20,873 nucleotides of DNA from Bacillota bacterium. Lineage in GTDB: Bacteria; Bacillota; Dethiobacteria; SKNC01. A program made the position numbers and the translations under genes. Below are positions 8,103 to 15,219 of this stretch, one piece after another. Each line of letters starts with the position of its first letter. Within the stretch, counting starts at the first letter, position 1. The notes under the pieces are model-generated. The model made no database searches, was not told the DNA's origin, and was given only the letters and a program-made list of their open reading frames with translations. The stretch covers positions 1 through 20,873 of the forward strand of contig SKLX01000005.1 of assembly GCA_007121375.1 (NCBI GenBank). The letters are read 5' to 3'.

Positions 8103-8735
8103 CTACAGCAGTTTTCTATTTATTGCTGAAGAAAACTTTTCAGCTTCCCCCTCAATGTCTTCAGCACCTATAACGGAAGAAATAAGGGCAGCTCCCTTAA
8201 CCCCCGTATCCATAACCTGGCTAAGGTTGGACAAATTAATACCTCCAATGGCTACTACCGGTATAGAAACAGCCTTTACTATTTCCCTTAATGTATCCAA
8301 GCCAATTACGGGAGCAGAGTCTTTGGAGAAAGAAGGAAAAACCGCTCCAGCCCCCAGGTAATCTGCTCCATTTTCCTGGGCCCAAAGGGCCTTTTCCGGG
8401 CTCCTTACCGTTGCCCCGATGATTAAATCAGGGCCAGCAATTTTTCGAGCCAGGGGCAGGGGCAAATCCTCCTCCCCCAAGTGAACCCCCTCCGCTTCCA
8501 GGGCCAGGGCCACATCAACCCGGTCATTAATAATCAGGGTTGCCCTGGTTCTCCGGGTAAGCCTTAATATTTCCCTTCCTTCTTCCACCAGTTCCCTGGC
8601 CGATAACCCCTTATCCCTTAATTGAATCGCCCTGGCACCTCCAGCCAGGGACCGGGAAACAACCTCCTGGTGGGAGCGCCCCCGGGATATTAGGGGATCG
8701 GTAATAACATAAAGCTTTAGCTCAAAATCTTTCAT
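8103..8735 (-). CDS. thiE: Thiamine-phosphate synthase
   Basis: Joins the hydroxymethylpyrimidine diphosphate and thiazole phosphate moieties to make thiamine phosphate. The 210-aa TIM barrel shows the ThiE pattern in order: AIQLRDK, IINDRVDVALALEAEGVHLGEEDLP, LIIGATV, ADYLGAGAVFPSFSKDS, PVVAIGGI. The usual threonine of the FPT loop is serine here, a conservative change. ATG at 8735 with GGAGGG about 10 bases upstream. It is isolated from other thiamine genes and has no TPP-riboswitch motif upstream. It lies 115 bases after the polymerase gene, with no clear promoter, so it may be read from the NHEJ operon or from a weak local promoter. Confidence 0.96.
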   Translation of the reverse strand: MKDFELKLYVITDPLISRGRSHQEVVSRSLAGGARAIQLRDKGLSARELVEEGREILRLTRRTRATLIINDRVDVALALEAEGVHLGEEDLPLPLARKIAGPDLIIGATVRSPEKALWAQENGADYLGAGAVFPSFSKDSAPVIGLDTLREIVKAVSIPVVAIGGINLSNLSQVMDTGVKGAALISSVIGAEDIEGEAEKFSSAINRKLL

Positions 8736-8850
8736 TACACTATTCCCTCCAGCAGCTTCAATAATTACTTATTATTATAACATAATAGATATAAACTGGC
8801 TTTACCCCTTAAATTAGATATCTGATAACCAGGAAACATTATAATTTGGT

Positions 8851-9759
8851 TTAAAGAAGGGGCCTTAACACTTCATCGATGTTTTGCCTTTCTTTCAGGA
8901 CCGGATGAAAAATATCCCCCTTTTCTTTTAAACGGGACCAGATGTTTTCCATGTTAAAAAAGGAAGAGGAGGGTATCCCACCATTTTTCAGTTCTTCCCA
9001 GAGAAGGGGTGCCGAAAGGGGTGCCCCCGGCAGGGGGCGCAGGCTGTAAGGAGCATTAATGGTTTTCCCCCATGCATTTTGAAGATAATCCAGGTATATC
9101 TTTCCCCCTCTTTTTTTAACTTTCCTTTCCATGGTTGTCAGGTGGGGATAATGTTCAAATACCTTCTGGCAAAAATGCCTGGTAAAAACCCGGACTTCCT
9201 GGTAGCTATATTTCTTTTCCAGGGGCACATATATCTGGATTCCCCTTGATCCTGATGTTTTAGGGTAACCCTTAAGCCCCTGTTCCTCTAAAAATTTTTT
9301 TATGGCCAGGGATACCTCCACTACCTGGTTAAAAGTAACCTTATCCATGGGATCCAGGTCAAAAACTGCATAATCGGGCACCTCCAGGTTGTCCCTTCCC
9401 GACAGCCAGGGGTGGATGCCAATGCAGGCCTGGTTACCAAGCCACACCAAAGTTTTTATATCCTCCACCATTATATAGCTGGTAACCTTATCCCCCTTCC
9501 TGGAGGGAACAGGCAGGGTTTTTATCCAGGGGGGAGCATCAAGGGGACAATTTTTTTGGTAGAAGCCTTTTTCACCTGTACCGCCGGGATACCTCTGGAA
9601 TACAAGGGGCCTACTTTTCAAGTATTTTAAAAGATATGGACCTATATCCAGGTAAAACTTAATTAAATGGTACTTTGTATAATTATCCAGAGGCCATAGG
9701 GTTTTGTCCAGATTTGTTAGAAGGACTTCCTCCCCCTGGACCTTTAAAAAGCTATCCAT
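8851..9759 (-). CDS. ligD: Stand-alone LigD-type NHEJ polymerase/primase domain protein
   Basis: Archaeo-eukaryotic-primase-like polymerase that fills in broken DNA ends during Ku-dependent non-homologous end joining. All 302 residues correspond to the LigD polymerase domain. Putative catalytic aspartates are D134 and D136 in FDLDP and D224 in YLDYLQN; this spacing (2 and 88) matches the mycobacterial LigD triad. TSGSRGIQIYVPL and GKTINAPYSLRP are further signatures. ATG at 9759 follows AGGAGG, 13 bases after the ligase stop and in a different frame. It is therefore a genuine separate protein rather than a read-through product. No LigD phosphoesterase domain is present. Confidence 0.95.
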   Translation of the reverse strand: MDSFLKVQGEEVLLTNLDKTLWPLDNYTKYHLIKFYLDIGPYLLKYLKSRPLVFQRYPGGTGEKGFYQKNCPLDAPPWIKTLPVPSRKGDKVTSYIMVEDIKTLVWLGNQACIGIHPWLSGRDNLEVPDYAVFDLDPMDKVTFNQVVEVSLAIKKFLEEQGLKGYPKTSGSRGIQIYVPLEKKYSYQEVRVFTRHFCQKVFEHYPHLTTMERKVKKRGGKIYLDYLQNAWGKTINAPYSLRPLPGAPLSAPLLWEELKNGGIPSSSFFNMENIWSRLKEKGDIFHPVLKERQNIDEVLRPLL

Positions 9760-9772
9760 TTGAACCTCCTGT

Positions 9773-10717
9773 TTAAGACAAAATACAATCCCGGGGAGAT
9801 GAAGGGGAAAAACCTTTGATGGAAGGAGCCCGAAGCTTTAATTCCCCTGTCCATTCAAAAAACTCAATCCACAAAGCCAGGACAGGTTCTACCCAAAAAA
9901 GGCCTGCCTCCAAGGAAGGAGGATTAATAAAAGGAGGCCGGGAAATTTTTCTTTCCTGGAGAAAGCCTTTTAACACTTCCCACTCTTTTTCTTTAAGGCC
10001 CGTTCCCACTCTCCCCAGGTAATACAACCCCTCCTCACCATAGGCTCCCAACAGCAGGGAGGACAGCCGGTCTTTCTTTAAAATAAATCCTCCCAGAGTA
10101 CACAACTGTTTTCTCCTTACTTTTATCTTCAACCAGGAGCTTTCCTTTTTTCCTGGAAGGTAGGGGCTGTTTTTCTCCTTGGCTACCACCCCTTCCCCCT
10201 TATCCCCTTTTACCCGGGCCATCAACTCTTTCCCCTTTTCATGGTTGCCAACAATCTTTACAAAATCCCCCTCCCTGACCTTTTCCCTTAATATCTCCTG
10301 CCGCTTCCAGAAGGGGTATTTAAAAAGATATTCTCCTTCACAATAAAGAATATCAAAAACAAAGTAGGTGACGGGATATTTTTTACTCAAATAGCTTATT
10401 TTAAAATCTTTTACCGACAGATCCCTTTTTAAGAGGGCAGAAAAGATGGGAAGGCCTCCTGCCAAATGAGTCATCTCTCCATCCAGGATGCCTTGGGAAA
10501 AGTTTAGGTGGAGGGGCAGGTGAAATAATTCAGGGTACTGGAGAGTTCTATCCTTTAGCTTTTTATTTTGCAGGCGCACCTTACCCTCTTTTACAAAGGA
10601 AAGAATCCTTACCCCATCCCACTTTACCTGAAAAGAATAACCCCCATCGGGTGGCAGCTTTCTTCTCCTCATAGGTTCCATGGGGTATATATATTCCTGG
10701 AAAAAATCCTTTTTCAT
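9773..10717 (-). CDS. ligD: Stand-alone LigD-type ATP-dependent DNA ligase
   Basis: Seals DNA nicks with ATP as the ligase component of bacterial NHEJ. The nucleotidyltransferase motifs are in order: motif I VKWDGVR with predicted adenylated Lys32, DGEM (79-82), motif III YFVFDILY (about 118-125), motif IV GEGVVAK (about 174-180) and motif V WLKIKVRRK (about 195). An OB-fold region follows, ending with the LRAPSIKGF-type tail of LigD ligases. At 314 aa it has no polymerase or nuclease domain attached. Its ATG shares one base with the ku stop (TAATG), so the two are translationally coupled. ku, ligase and polymerase form one unit. Confidence 0.95.
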   Translation of the reverse strand: MKKDFFQEYIYPMEPMRRRKLPPDGGYSFQVKWDGVRILSFVKEGKVRLQNKKLKDRTLQYPELFHLPLHLNFSQGILDGEMTHLAGGLPIFSALLKRDLSVKDFKISYLSKKYPVTYFVFDILYCEGEYLFKYPFWKRQEILREKVREGDFVKIVGNHEKGKELMARVKGDKGEGVVAKEKNSPYLPGKKESSWLKIKVRRKQLCTLGGFILKKDRLSSLLLGAYGEEGLYYLGRVGTGLKEKEWEVLKGFLQERKISRPPFINPPSLEAGLFWVEPVLALWIEFFEWTGELKLRAPSIKGFSPSSPRDCILS

Positions 10718-11550
10718 TATACTGCTCCTGCCTTCTTAGGGGATTTTTTACCCCTCTTCTTCTTTCCCTTACTTTCCTTTTCTGTCATCTTTACACTGGC
10801 CTGCAGGGCTTCCACCAGGTTTACAATTTTATCCTCCCGGGGAGCCTCCGCGGTTTCTATCTCTTCCCCGGCAGCTTTGGCCCGGATAGTCTCCAGGATC
10901 CTTTCCCGGTACTCGTCCCTATACTTTTCAGGCTTAAAATTCGTTACCAGGTTCTCTACCAGCTGCCTGGCCATTTTTAGCTCATTTTCTTGAAGGGATA
11001 TTCCCTCCTCCCTGGCATTTACCGGAACCATTTCGGTTTTTCTAACCTCATCGGGGAAAAACATGGTTTCCATGGTAAGAATATTATCATAAACCCGAAG
11101 GGCAGCCAGGGTTTCCCTGGTTCTGATCATTACCCTGGCTATAGCAATTTTCCCCGTTTCCTCCATGGTCTTTTTCAGGAGCAGGTAAGCCTTTTCCCCT
11201 GTTTCCCCAGGAGCCAGGTAATAGGTTTTATCAAAATATACGGGATCTATTTCCTTCAAGTCTACAAAGTCCAGGATATCTACCGTCTTAGATCTTCCCT
11301 GGGGAAAGGGGTCCAGTTCTTCTTTCCTTAAAATCACGTACTTCCCCCTTTCATACTCATACCCCCGGAGAGTATTCTCCCAGGCAACCTCTTCACCGCA
11401 GGAGGAACATACCCTTTTATATTTTAAGGGAGCTTTACATCTGTCATGCAGGTGAGTAAACTTTACTGCCTTTTTTTCCGTAGCGGGAAAAAGATTAACG
11501 GGAATACTTACCAGGCCAAAACTAACTGCTCCCTTCCAAATGGTGCGCAT
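10717..11550 (-). CDS. ku: Ku, DNA double-strand-break end-binding protein
   Basis: Homodimeric ring that binds DNA ends and recruits LigD for NHEJ. It has the bacterial Ku N-terminus (MRTIWKGAVSFGLVSIPVNLFPAT), the CSSCGEEV pair, KTYYLAPG and the core ending near KYRDEYRERI. A lysine-rich tail (KGKKKRGKKSPKK) resembles the DNA-binding extension of other bacterial Ku proteins. At 277 aa it has normal length. ATG at 11550 follows AAAGGGGG with 7-base spacing. That ribosome binding site lies in the 3' arm of a stem-loop filling the trxA-ku gap. Confidence 0.97.
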   Translation of the reverse strand: MRTIWKGAVSFGLVSIPVNLFPATEKKAVKFTHLHDRCKAPLKYKRVCSSCGEEVAWENTLRGYEYERGKYVILRKEELDPFPQGRSKTVDILDFVDLKEIDPVYFDKTYYLAPGETGEKAYLLLKKTMEETGKIAIARVMIRTRETLAALRVYDNILTMETMFFPDEVRKTEMVPVNAREEGISLQENELKMARQLVENLVTNFKPEKYRDEYRERILETIRAKAAGEEIETAEAPREDKIVNLVEALQASVKMTEKESKGKKKRGKKSPKKAGAV

Positions 11551-11557
11551 AAAAATA

Positions 11558-11624
11558 CCCCCTTTAAAGCTGTTATTATATCTTTTGAGTATAATAACTT
11601 TCTATACATCAGCCTTAAAGGGGG
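11558..11624 (-). promoter_or_regulatory. Stem-loop occluding the ku ribosome binding site
   Basis: Outer arms 11558-11572 and 11610-11624 pair over 15 bases with one mismatch. Inner arms 11573-11580 and 11590-11597 (TTATTATA/TATAATAA) pair perfectly around a 9-base loop, leaving a 12-base one-sided bulge. On the minus strand the structure ends in AAAGGGGG, the ku Shine-Dalgarno sequence, followed by TATTTTTATG. It could act as a trxA terminator with partial read-through, as a translational lock on ku, or as both. Confidence 0.65.
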
Positions 11625-11629
11625 GGATA

Positions 11630-11956
11630 TTATTCTATGATTTCTTCTATCTTGCTCCTTAGCTCCTCCTTATCAGTGAACCCTACAATGGTTTCCTTCA
11701 ATTCTCCCTCCTTGAAAAATATCAGGGTAGGTATGCTCATAACCTTATAATTTGTAGCCGTTAAACTGTTTTCATCCACATTTACCTTTACTATTTTTAG
11801 CTTTCCTTCGTACTCCTGGGCAAACTCCTCTAGTATAGGAGCCAGCATCCGGCAGGGACCACACCAGGGAGCATAAAAATCAACTAACACCGTCCCTTCT
11901 GCCTGCAGCACCTCTGCATCAAAGTTAAAATCCTTAATCTCCATTACATCAGCCAT
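11630..11956 (-). CDS. trxA: Thioredoxin
   Basis: Small cytoplasmic dithiol-disulfide carrier. The 108-aa protein has the classical active site WCGPC (Cys32, Cys35) after VLVDFYAP, the cis-proline segment SIPTLIFFKEG, and normal length. ATG at 11956 with AGGAGG upstream, overlapping the trxB stop by 8 bases (ATGGCTGA). It is therefore translationally coupled to its likely reductase. A stem-loop follows the stop and separates it from ku. Confidence 0.97.
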   Translation of the reverse strand: MADVMEIKDFNFDAEVLQAEGTVLVDFYAPWCGPCRMLAPILEEFAQEYEGKLKIVKVNVDENSLTATNYKVMSIPTLIFFKEGELKETIVGFTDKEELRSKIEEIIE

Positions 11957-12887
11957 TCTCTTCCTTACCTCCTCTCTCTTTTAAGTATTTCTTGACCATG
12001 GTAGCAGCTATAGCTCCTTCAGCAGCAGCCACCACAATCTGGGGAACTTCCTTTTGCCTTACATCACCGGCAGCATAAATCCCCGGCACCGAGGTTTCCA
12101 TATTTTCATTGGTAATAATAAAGCCCTGGTCATCCAGTTCCACAGAGGAATTCTCTAAAAAATAGGTGTTGGGCTGAACGCCAATGTAAGGGAAAACCCC
12201 GCTGACCTCCAGGGCCCATTCTTCCCCCGTCTCGTTATTGATAAGAACTACTTTTTCCAATAAATCTTCCCCCAAGATTTCTTTAACCACCGTGTTATAC
12301 AATATTACTATTTTGTCATTGTTCCTGGCTTCCTCCTGGACTGGCTTCTCTGCTTTAAGTTGATCACTGTTATGGACTATATAAACCTTAGAAGCAAATT
12401 TAGTTAAAGAAACCGCCTCCTGCAGTGCTGAGTTTCCTCCTCCCACCACCACAACCTCTTTTTCTTTAAAAAAGGGAGCATCACAGATAGCACAGTAAGA
12501 AATGCCCCGGCCCTTGAATTTTTCTTCTCCAGGGACTCCCAGGGACCGATGGCTTGTACCTGTGCATATTAACACCGTTTTAGCCTTGTATTCATCTTTC
12601 CCTGATTTTATTACCTTTATTTCCCCTTTATCTTCAAAGGAGGTAACGGTGCCCCATGTTATCTCTGCACCAAATTGCCTGGCCTGCTCTTCCATCAAGC
12701 CTCCCAGTTCTGCCCCGGAAATTCCTTCAGGAAAGCCCGGGTAATTTTTAACCTTTTTGGACACTACTATGGCCCCACCTACTGACAGCTTTTCCAGGAC
12801 CAGCACTGAAAGTTTTGTCCAACCTGCATAAATAGCTGCCGATAAACCTGCAGGACCTCCACCAATTATAAGTAAATCATAAATCAA
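11949..12887 (-). CDS. trxB: Thioredoxin reductase-like flavoprotein
   Basis: Low-Mr FAD-dependent disulfide reductase that should reduce the adjacent thioredoxin. It has FAD-binding IIGGGPAGLSAAIYA, the redox pair CAIC (Cys132, Cys135), a second nucleotide fold VVVVGGGNSALQEA, and the C-terminal FAD motif GIYAAGDV. The segment that normally holds the NADPH-selective HRRxxxR reads VHNSDQLKAEK, so the phosphate-binding arginines are absent and the electron donor is uncertain. I place the start at TTG 12887 (312 aa, IYDLLIIGGGPAG) because GGAGGTG lies at proper distance before it. An ATG at 12905 directly abuts the upstream stop, but it would put that site inside the coding region. Confidence 0.92.
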   Translation of the reverse strand: MIYDLLIIGGGPAGLSAAIYAGWTKLSVLVLEKLSVGGAIVVSKKVKNYPGFPEGISGAELGGLMEEQARQFGAEITWGTVTSFEDKGEIKVIKSGKDEYKAKTVLICTGTSHRSLGVPGEEKFKGRGISYCAICDAPFFKEKEVVVVGGGNSALQEAVSLTKFASKVYIVHNSDQLKAEKPVQEEARNNDKIVILYNTVVKEILGEDLLEKVVLINNETGEEWALEVSGVFPYIGVQPNTYFLENSSVELDDQGFIITNENMETSVPGIYAAGDVRQKEVPQIVVAAAEGAIAATMVKKYLKERGGKEENG

Positions 12888-12905
12888 GGAAGAATACACC
12901 TCCAT

Positions 12906-14096
12906 CTAAATATTATTATTTGTTCTCAACACACCCCGGGCATACCTGGATAAAATACCCGGGAACTTAAGGGATATGTCCTTCAACATTAAACTGTAAC
13001 CACCAGTATTCTCCATTATGTTGGCAATATGGTCTACCAGGAATGGATTATACCGAACAAACTGGAAAGGTATTTTCTTTTTACCCAGGATTACCGCTGT
13101 AGCCAGGGACAGGCGAAATTCCTTCAGGAAATCTTCATAACACCGGCGAGTATACCTGGCTCCTATATCCTCCGGATTTTCTTCCATTCCCCGGTAGATT
13201 TCCTCAGCCAGGTAACGACCGCTTTTTAAAGCAAAATATATGCCTTCCCCAGAGAAGGAATCCACAAACCCAGCAGCATCTCCAGCCAGATAAGCCTTAC
13301 CTTTATAAACAGGTCTTTTAATTCCTCCCGCTGGAAGGTAATAGCCCTTAATTTTATAATCTGTTATTTTTAAATTTTTATGCCTGGACAGCCTGTCCAT
13401 CCACTCCTTAAAAAGAGGAAACAGCTTTTTTTCTCCCATTTTGGCCGTTCCAATACCAATGTTTAAATGACTACCGTGATGAAAAAGCCAGCCCAGGCTG
13501 AAGGGATAAGAAACACAGTAGAGCTCCGCAATCTCAGGATCTATCCTTTCTTCGTCTCCTTGACAGGGTATATCTGTATACAGGGTAAAACCCAGGTCCC
13601 ACCACTTGTTCCACTTACTTCTGATTCCTGCTTTTTTAGCCACCTGGCTGTAAACACCATCTGCTCCCACCAAAAAAGAAGAAACTATTCTACCATGGGA
13701 GGTTTCCACAACCAACCCATTTTTTTCTTCTTTTAAATTTATAAACCGGCAATCATCCCATAATTCAGCCCCTGCTTCCCGGGCTTTTTCAACAAGGTAA
13801 GAATCAAAATCCTTGCGGTTCACCGTCCTTCCGATAACCCGGGGGGTTTTCCGGGTGTACTCATTCAAGCGGCTGTCTATAAGTTTTACCCCCTTGATTT
13901 TCCGGGCCGTAAGATCTTCCGGAAGAGGGTAGTCCAGTTCATCCAGGGCTTTTTTACTTACCAGACCGGCACAAGCCTTACTGCGGGGTATTTTTTGTTT
14001 TTCTATTAACAAAACTTTTAAACCTTTCAAGGCTGCTTGCCTGGCGACAGAAGCTCCTGCAGGACCTCCACCCACCACTACCACATGATAATCCAC
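12906..14096 (-). CDS. FAD-dependent oxidoreductase of the geranylgeranyl reductase family
   Basis: Flavoprotein of the GGR/PHBH-like superfamily. Members reduce isoprenoid double bonds or act as other FAD-linked reductases; the substrate here is unknown. Visible are the Rossmann FAD site VVVVGGGPAGASVARQAALKGLKVLLIEK (residues 5-33), the K(A)CAGLVS segment after it, FLVGADGVYSQVAKK, and the second FAD motif AYLAGDAAGFVDSFSGEGIYFAL. At 396 aa it matches family length. The GTG start (14096) is preceded by AGAGGTGGAG. It abuts trxB and heads the flavoprotein-trxB-trxA run, suggesting a shared redox role. A 289-base leader with a large inverted repeat lies upstream. Confidence 0.88.
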   Translation of the reverse strand: MDYHVVVVGGGPAGASVARQAALKGLKVLLIEKQKIPRSKACAGLVSKKALDELDYPLPEDLTARKIKGVKLIDSRLNEYTRKTPRVIGRTVNRKDFDSYLVEKAREAGAELWDDCRFINLKEEKNGLVVETSHGRIVSSFLVGADGVYSQVAKKAGIRSKWNKWWDLGFTLYTDIPCQGDEERIDPEIAELYCVSYPFSLGWLFHHGSHLNIGIGTAKMGEKKLFPLFKEWMDRLSRHKNLKITDYKIKGYYLPAGGIKRPVYKGKAYLAGDAAGFVDSFSGEGIYFALKSGRYLAEEIYRGMEENPEDIGARYTRRCYEDFLKEFRLSLATAVILGKKKIPFQFVRYNPFLVDHIANIMENTGGYSLMLKDISLKFPGILSRYARGVLRTNNNI

Positions 14097-14157
14097 TTAT
14101 TTCTCCACCTCTTTAAGGGCTATATTTAGCTTTTAAATAATATTTTTATGTATTTTA

Positions 14158-14186
14158 ATGTTAACCTACAATGCCTCTTTTTTCAA
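14158..14186 (-). promoter_or_regulatory. Candidate promoter for the flavoprotein-trxB-trxA run
   Basis: TTGAAA (14181-14186) and TAACAT (14158-14163) are separated by 17 bases on the minus strand. This lies downstream of the structured element and about 60 bases before the GTG start. The -10 is only a partial match. Confidence 0.4.
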
Positions 14187-14198
14187 GCACATAAATAA

Positions 14199-14333
14199 AG
14201 AGCCCGCAATGAACCGGCTTGAGCTTAATCCCAGGGACTTAACAAAGTATGGGATTATCAGAGGCCTTAAGGTCCAACTCCAGAGGCCTTAATTAAAAGG
14301 GTCTGAAGAAGTGGACTCGTCATTGCGAGCTCT
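14199..14333 (-). repeat. Structured element with 14-bp inverted repeat and internal direct repeats
   Basis: Outer arms AGAGCCCGCAATGA (14199-14212) and TCATTGCGAGCTCT (14320-14333) are complementary except for one position. Inside are a perfect 7-bp stem (14227-14233 with 14250-14256) and two identical copies of CAGAGGCCTTAA (14259-14270, 14281-14292) spaced exactly 22 bases apart. The rest of this 289-base gap between nadC and the flavoprotein gene is AT-rich and noncoding. The element may be a leader RNA, a terminator, or a small MITE/REP-like repeat; I recognise no known riboswitch class. Confidence 0.55.
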
Positions 14334-14341
14334 ACTAATAT

Positions 14342-14354
14342 AATGCCCGGCATT
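14342..14354. promoter_or_regulatory. Operator-like palindrome after nadC
   Basis: AATGCC-C-GGCATT is a 13-base palindrome with a single central base, in otherwise A/T-only sequence 32 bases past the nadC stop. Next to it the minus strand reads TATATT. It may be a small operator or half of a hairpin; no regulator is recognised. Confidence 0.25.
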
Positions 14355-14385
14355 TATTTTTATATACATCTTTTTTTATTTTTTT

Positions 14386-15219
14386 TTATAAATCAAGACT
14401 TATATTCAAAGATTTGACTTCATGGGTTAAGGCCCCCACGGAAATATAGTCAACCCCTGTAGCCGCTACGGACCTGACGTTACTTAAATTTATGCCTCCT
14501 GAAGCCTCCACCAGGGCCTGACCATCAATTAATTTTACGGCCTCCTTCATATCCTCCAGGGACATATTATCCAGCATGATGATATCAACCTTTTCTGCCA
14601 GGGCTTCTTCCACCTCAGCCAGGTTGCTGGTTTCCACTTCAATTTTTACAGTGAAGGGAACCCTCTGCCTGACTTTTTCTACAGCCTTTTTTATGCTGCC
14701 CGCTGCCCTTATATGATTATCTTTTATCATGGGAGTATCATAAAGGCCAAAGCGGTGATTAACCCCGCCCCCCACGGTTACCGCATACTTTTCCAGAAGG
14801 CGCAGGCCGGGAGTTGTCTTACGGGTATCGGTAACCCTAACAGGGAAATCCTTCACCTTATCCACATACATCCTGGTAACAGTCGCAATGCCCGAAAGCC
14901 TTGCTAAAAAATTCAAGGCTACCCTTTCCCCTTGGAGCAGCCCCAGGGTAGGCCCTTCTAACTCCCCCAGGACCTGGGGAGGGTCATCAATCCTATCCCC
15001 ATCATTAAATTTTCCTATCAATTTAACCCCGGGGTACACCAGGCCAAATGCCATTTTGGCCACCTGTAATCCAGCAATAACACCTTTTTCCTTCCCCACT
15101 ATCTGACCCCGGGAGTTATGGTGCCGGTTAAAAATACTTTCGGTAGTTAAATCTCCCTTACCTATATCTTCATTTAAAGCTCCTATAACAATTTCCCTTA
15201 CCAGCTGGTTCCCAACCAT
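14386..15219 (-). CDS. nadC: Nicotinate-nucleotide pyrophosphorylase (carboxylating), quinolinate phosphoribosyltransferase
   Basis: Converts quinolinate and PRPP to nicotinate mononucleotide, the third step of de novo NAD synthesis. Family motifs include ALNEDIGKGDLTTES, ERVALNFLARLSGIAT, RVTDTRKTTPGLRLLEKYAVTVGGGVNHRFGL, MIKDNHI and the C-terminal VEASGGINLSNV. I chose the ATG at 15219 (277 aa) because AGAGGAGG lies 7 bases before it. The open frame extends 18 codons further upstream, but that part overlaps nadB and lacks family sequence. The start lies inside the end of nadB (22-base overlap), so it is translationally coupled. Confidence 0.97.
   Translation of the reverse strand: MVGNQLVREIVIGALNEDIGKGDLTTESIFNRHHNSRGQIVGKEKGVIAGLQVAKMAFGLVYPGVKLIGKFNDGDRIDDPPQVLGELEGPTLGLLQGERVALNFLARLSGIATVTRMYVDKVKDFPVRVTDTRKTTPGLRLLEKYAVTVGGGVNHRFGLYDTPMIKDNHIRAAGSIKKAVEKVRQRVPFTVKIEVETSNLAEVEEALAEKVDIIMLDNMSLEDMKEAVKLIDGQALVEASGGINLSNVRSVAATGVDYISVGALTHEVKSLNISLDL

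Noticed and set aside
8736..8850. Possible TPP riboswitch before thiE
   Set aside because: The spacer is only 115 bases, AT-rich, and lacks the conserved CUGAGA and related TPP-riboswitch cores.
9759..9775. Frameshift or sequencing error splitting one fused LigD gene
   Set aside because: A stop, a 13-base spacer and a strong AGGAGG plus ATG lie between two complete domains, so two real genes are more likely; relatives should still be checked.
11573..11600. TATAAT within the trxA-ku hairpin as a ku-specific promoter or SigG promoter
   Set aside because: No acceptable -35 lies 16-18 bases upstream and the SigG spacing does not fit. The TATAAT is part of the inner AT stem.
14199..14333. T-box, SAM, THF or cobalamin riboswitch in the nadC-flavoprotein gap
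   Set aside because: None of the conserved cores (T-box AGGGTGG, SAM-I stems, cobalamin box) can be found; it is kept as an unclassified structured element.
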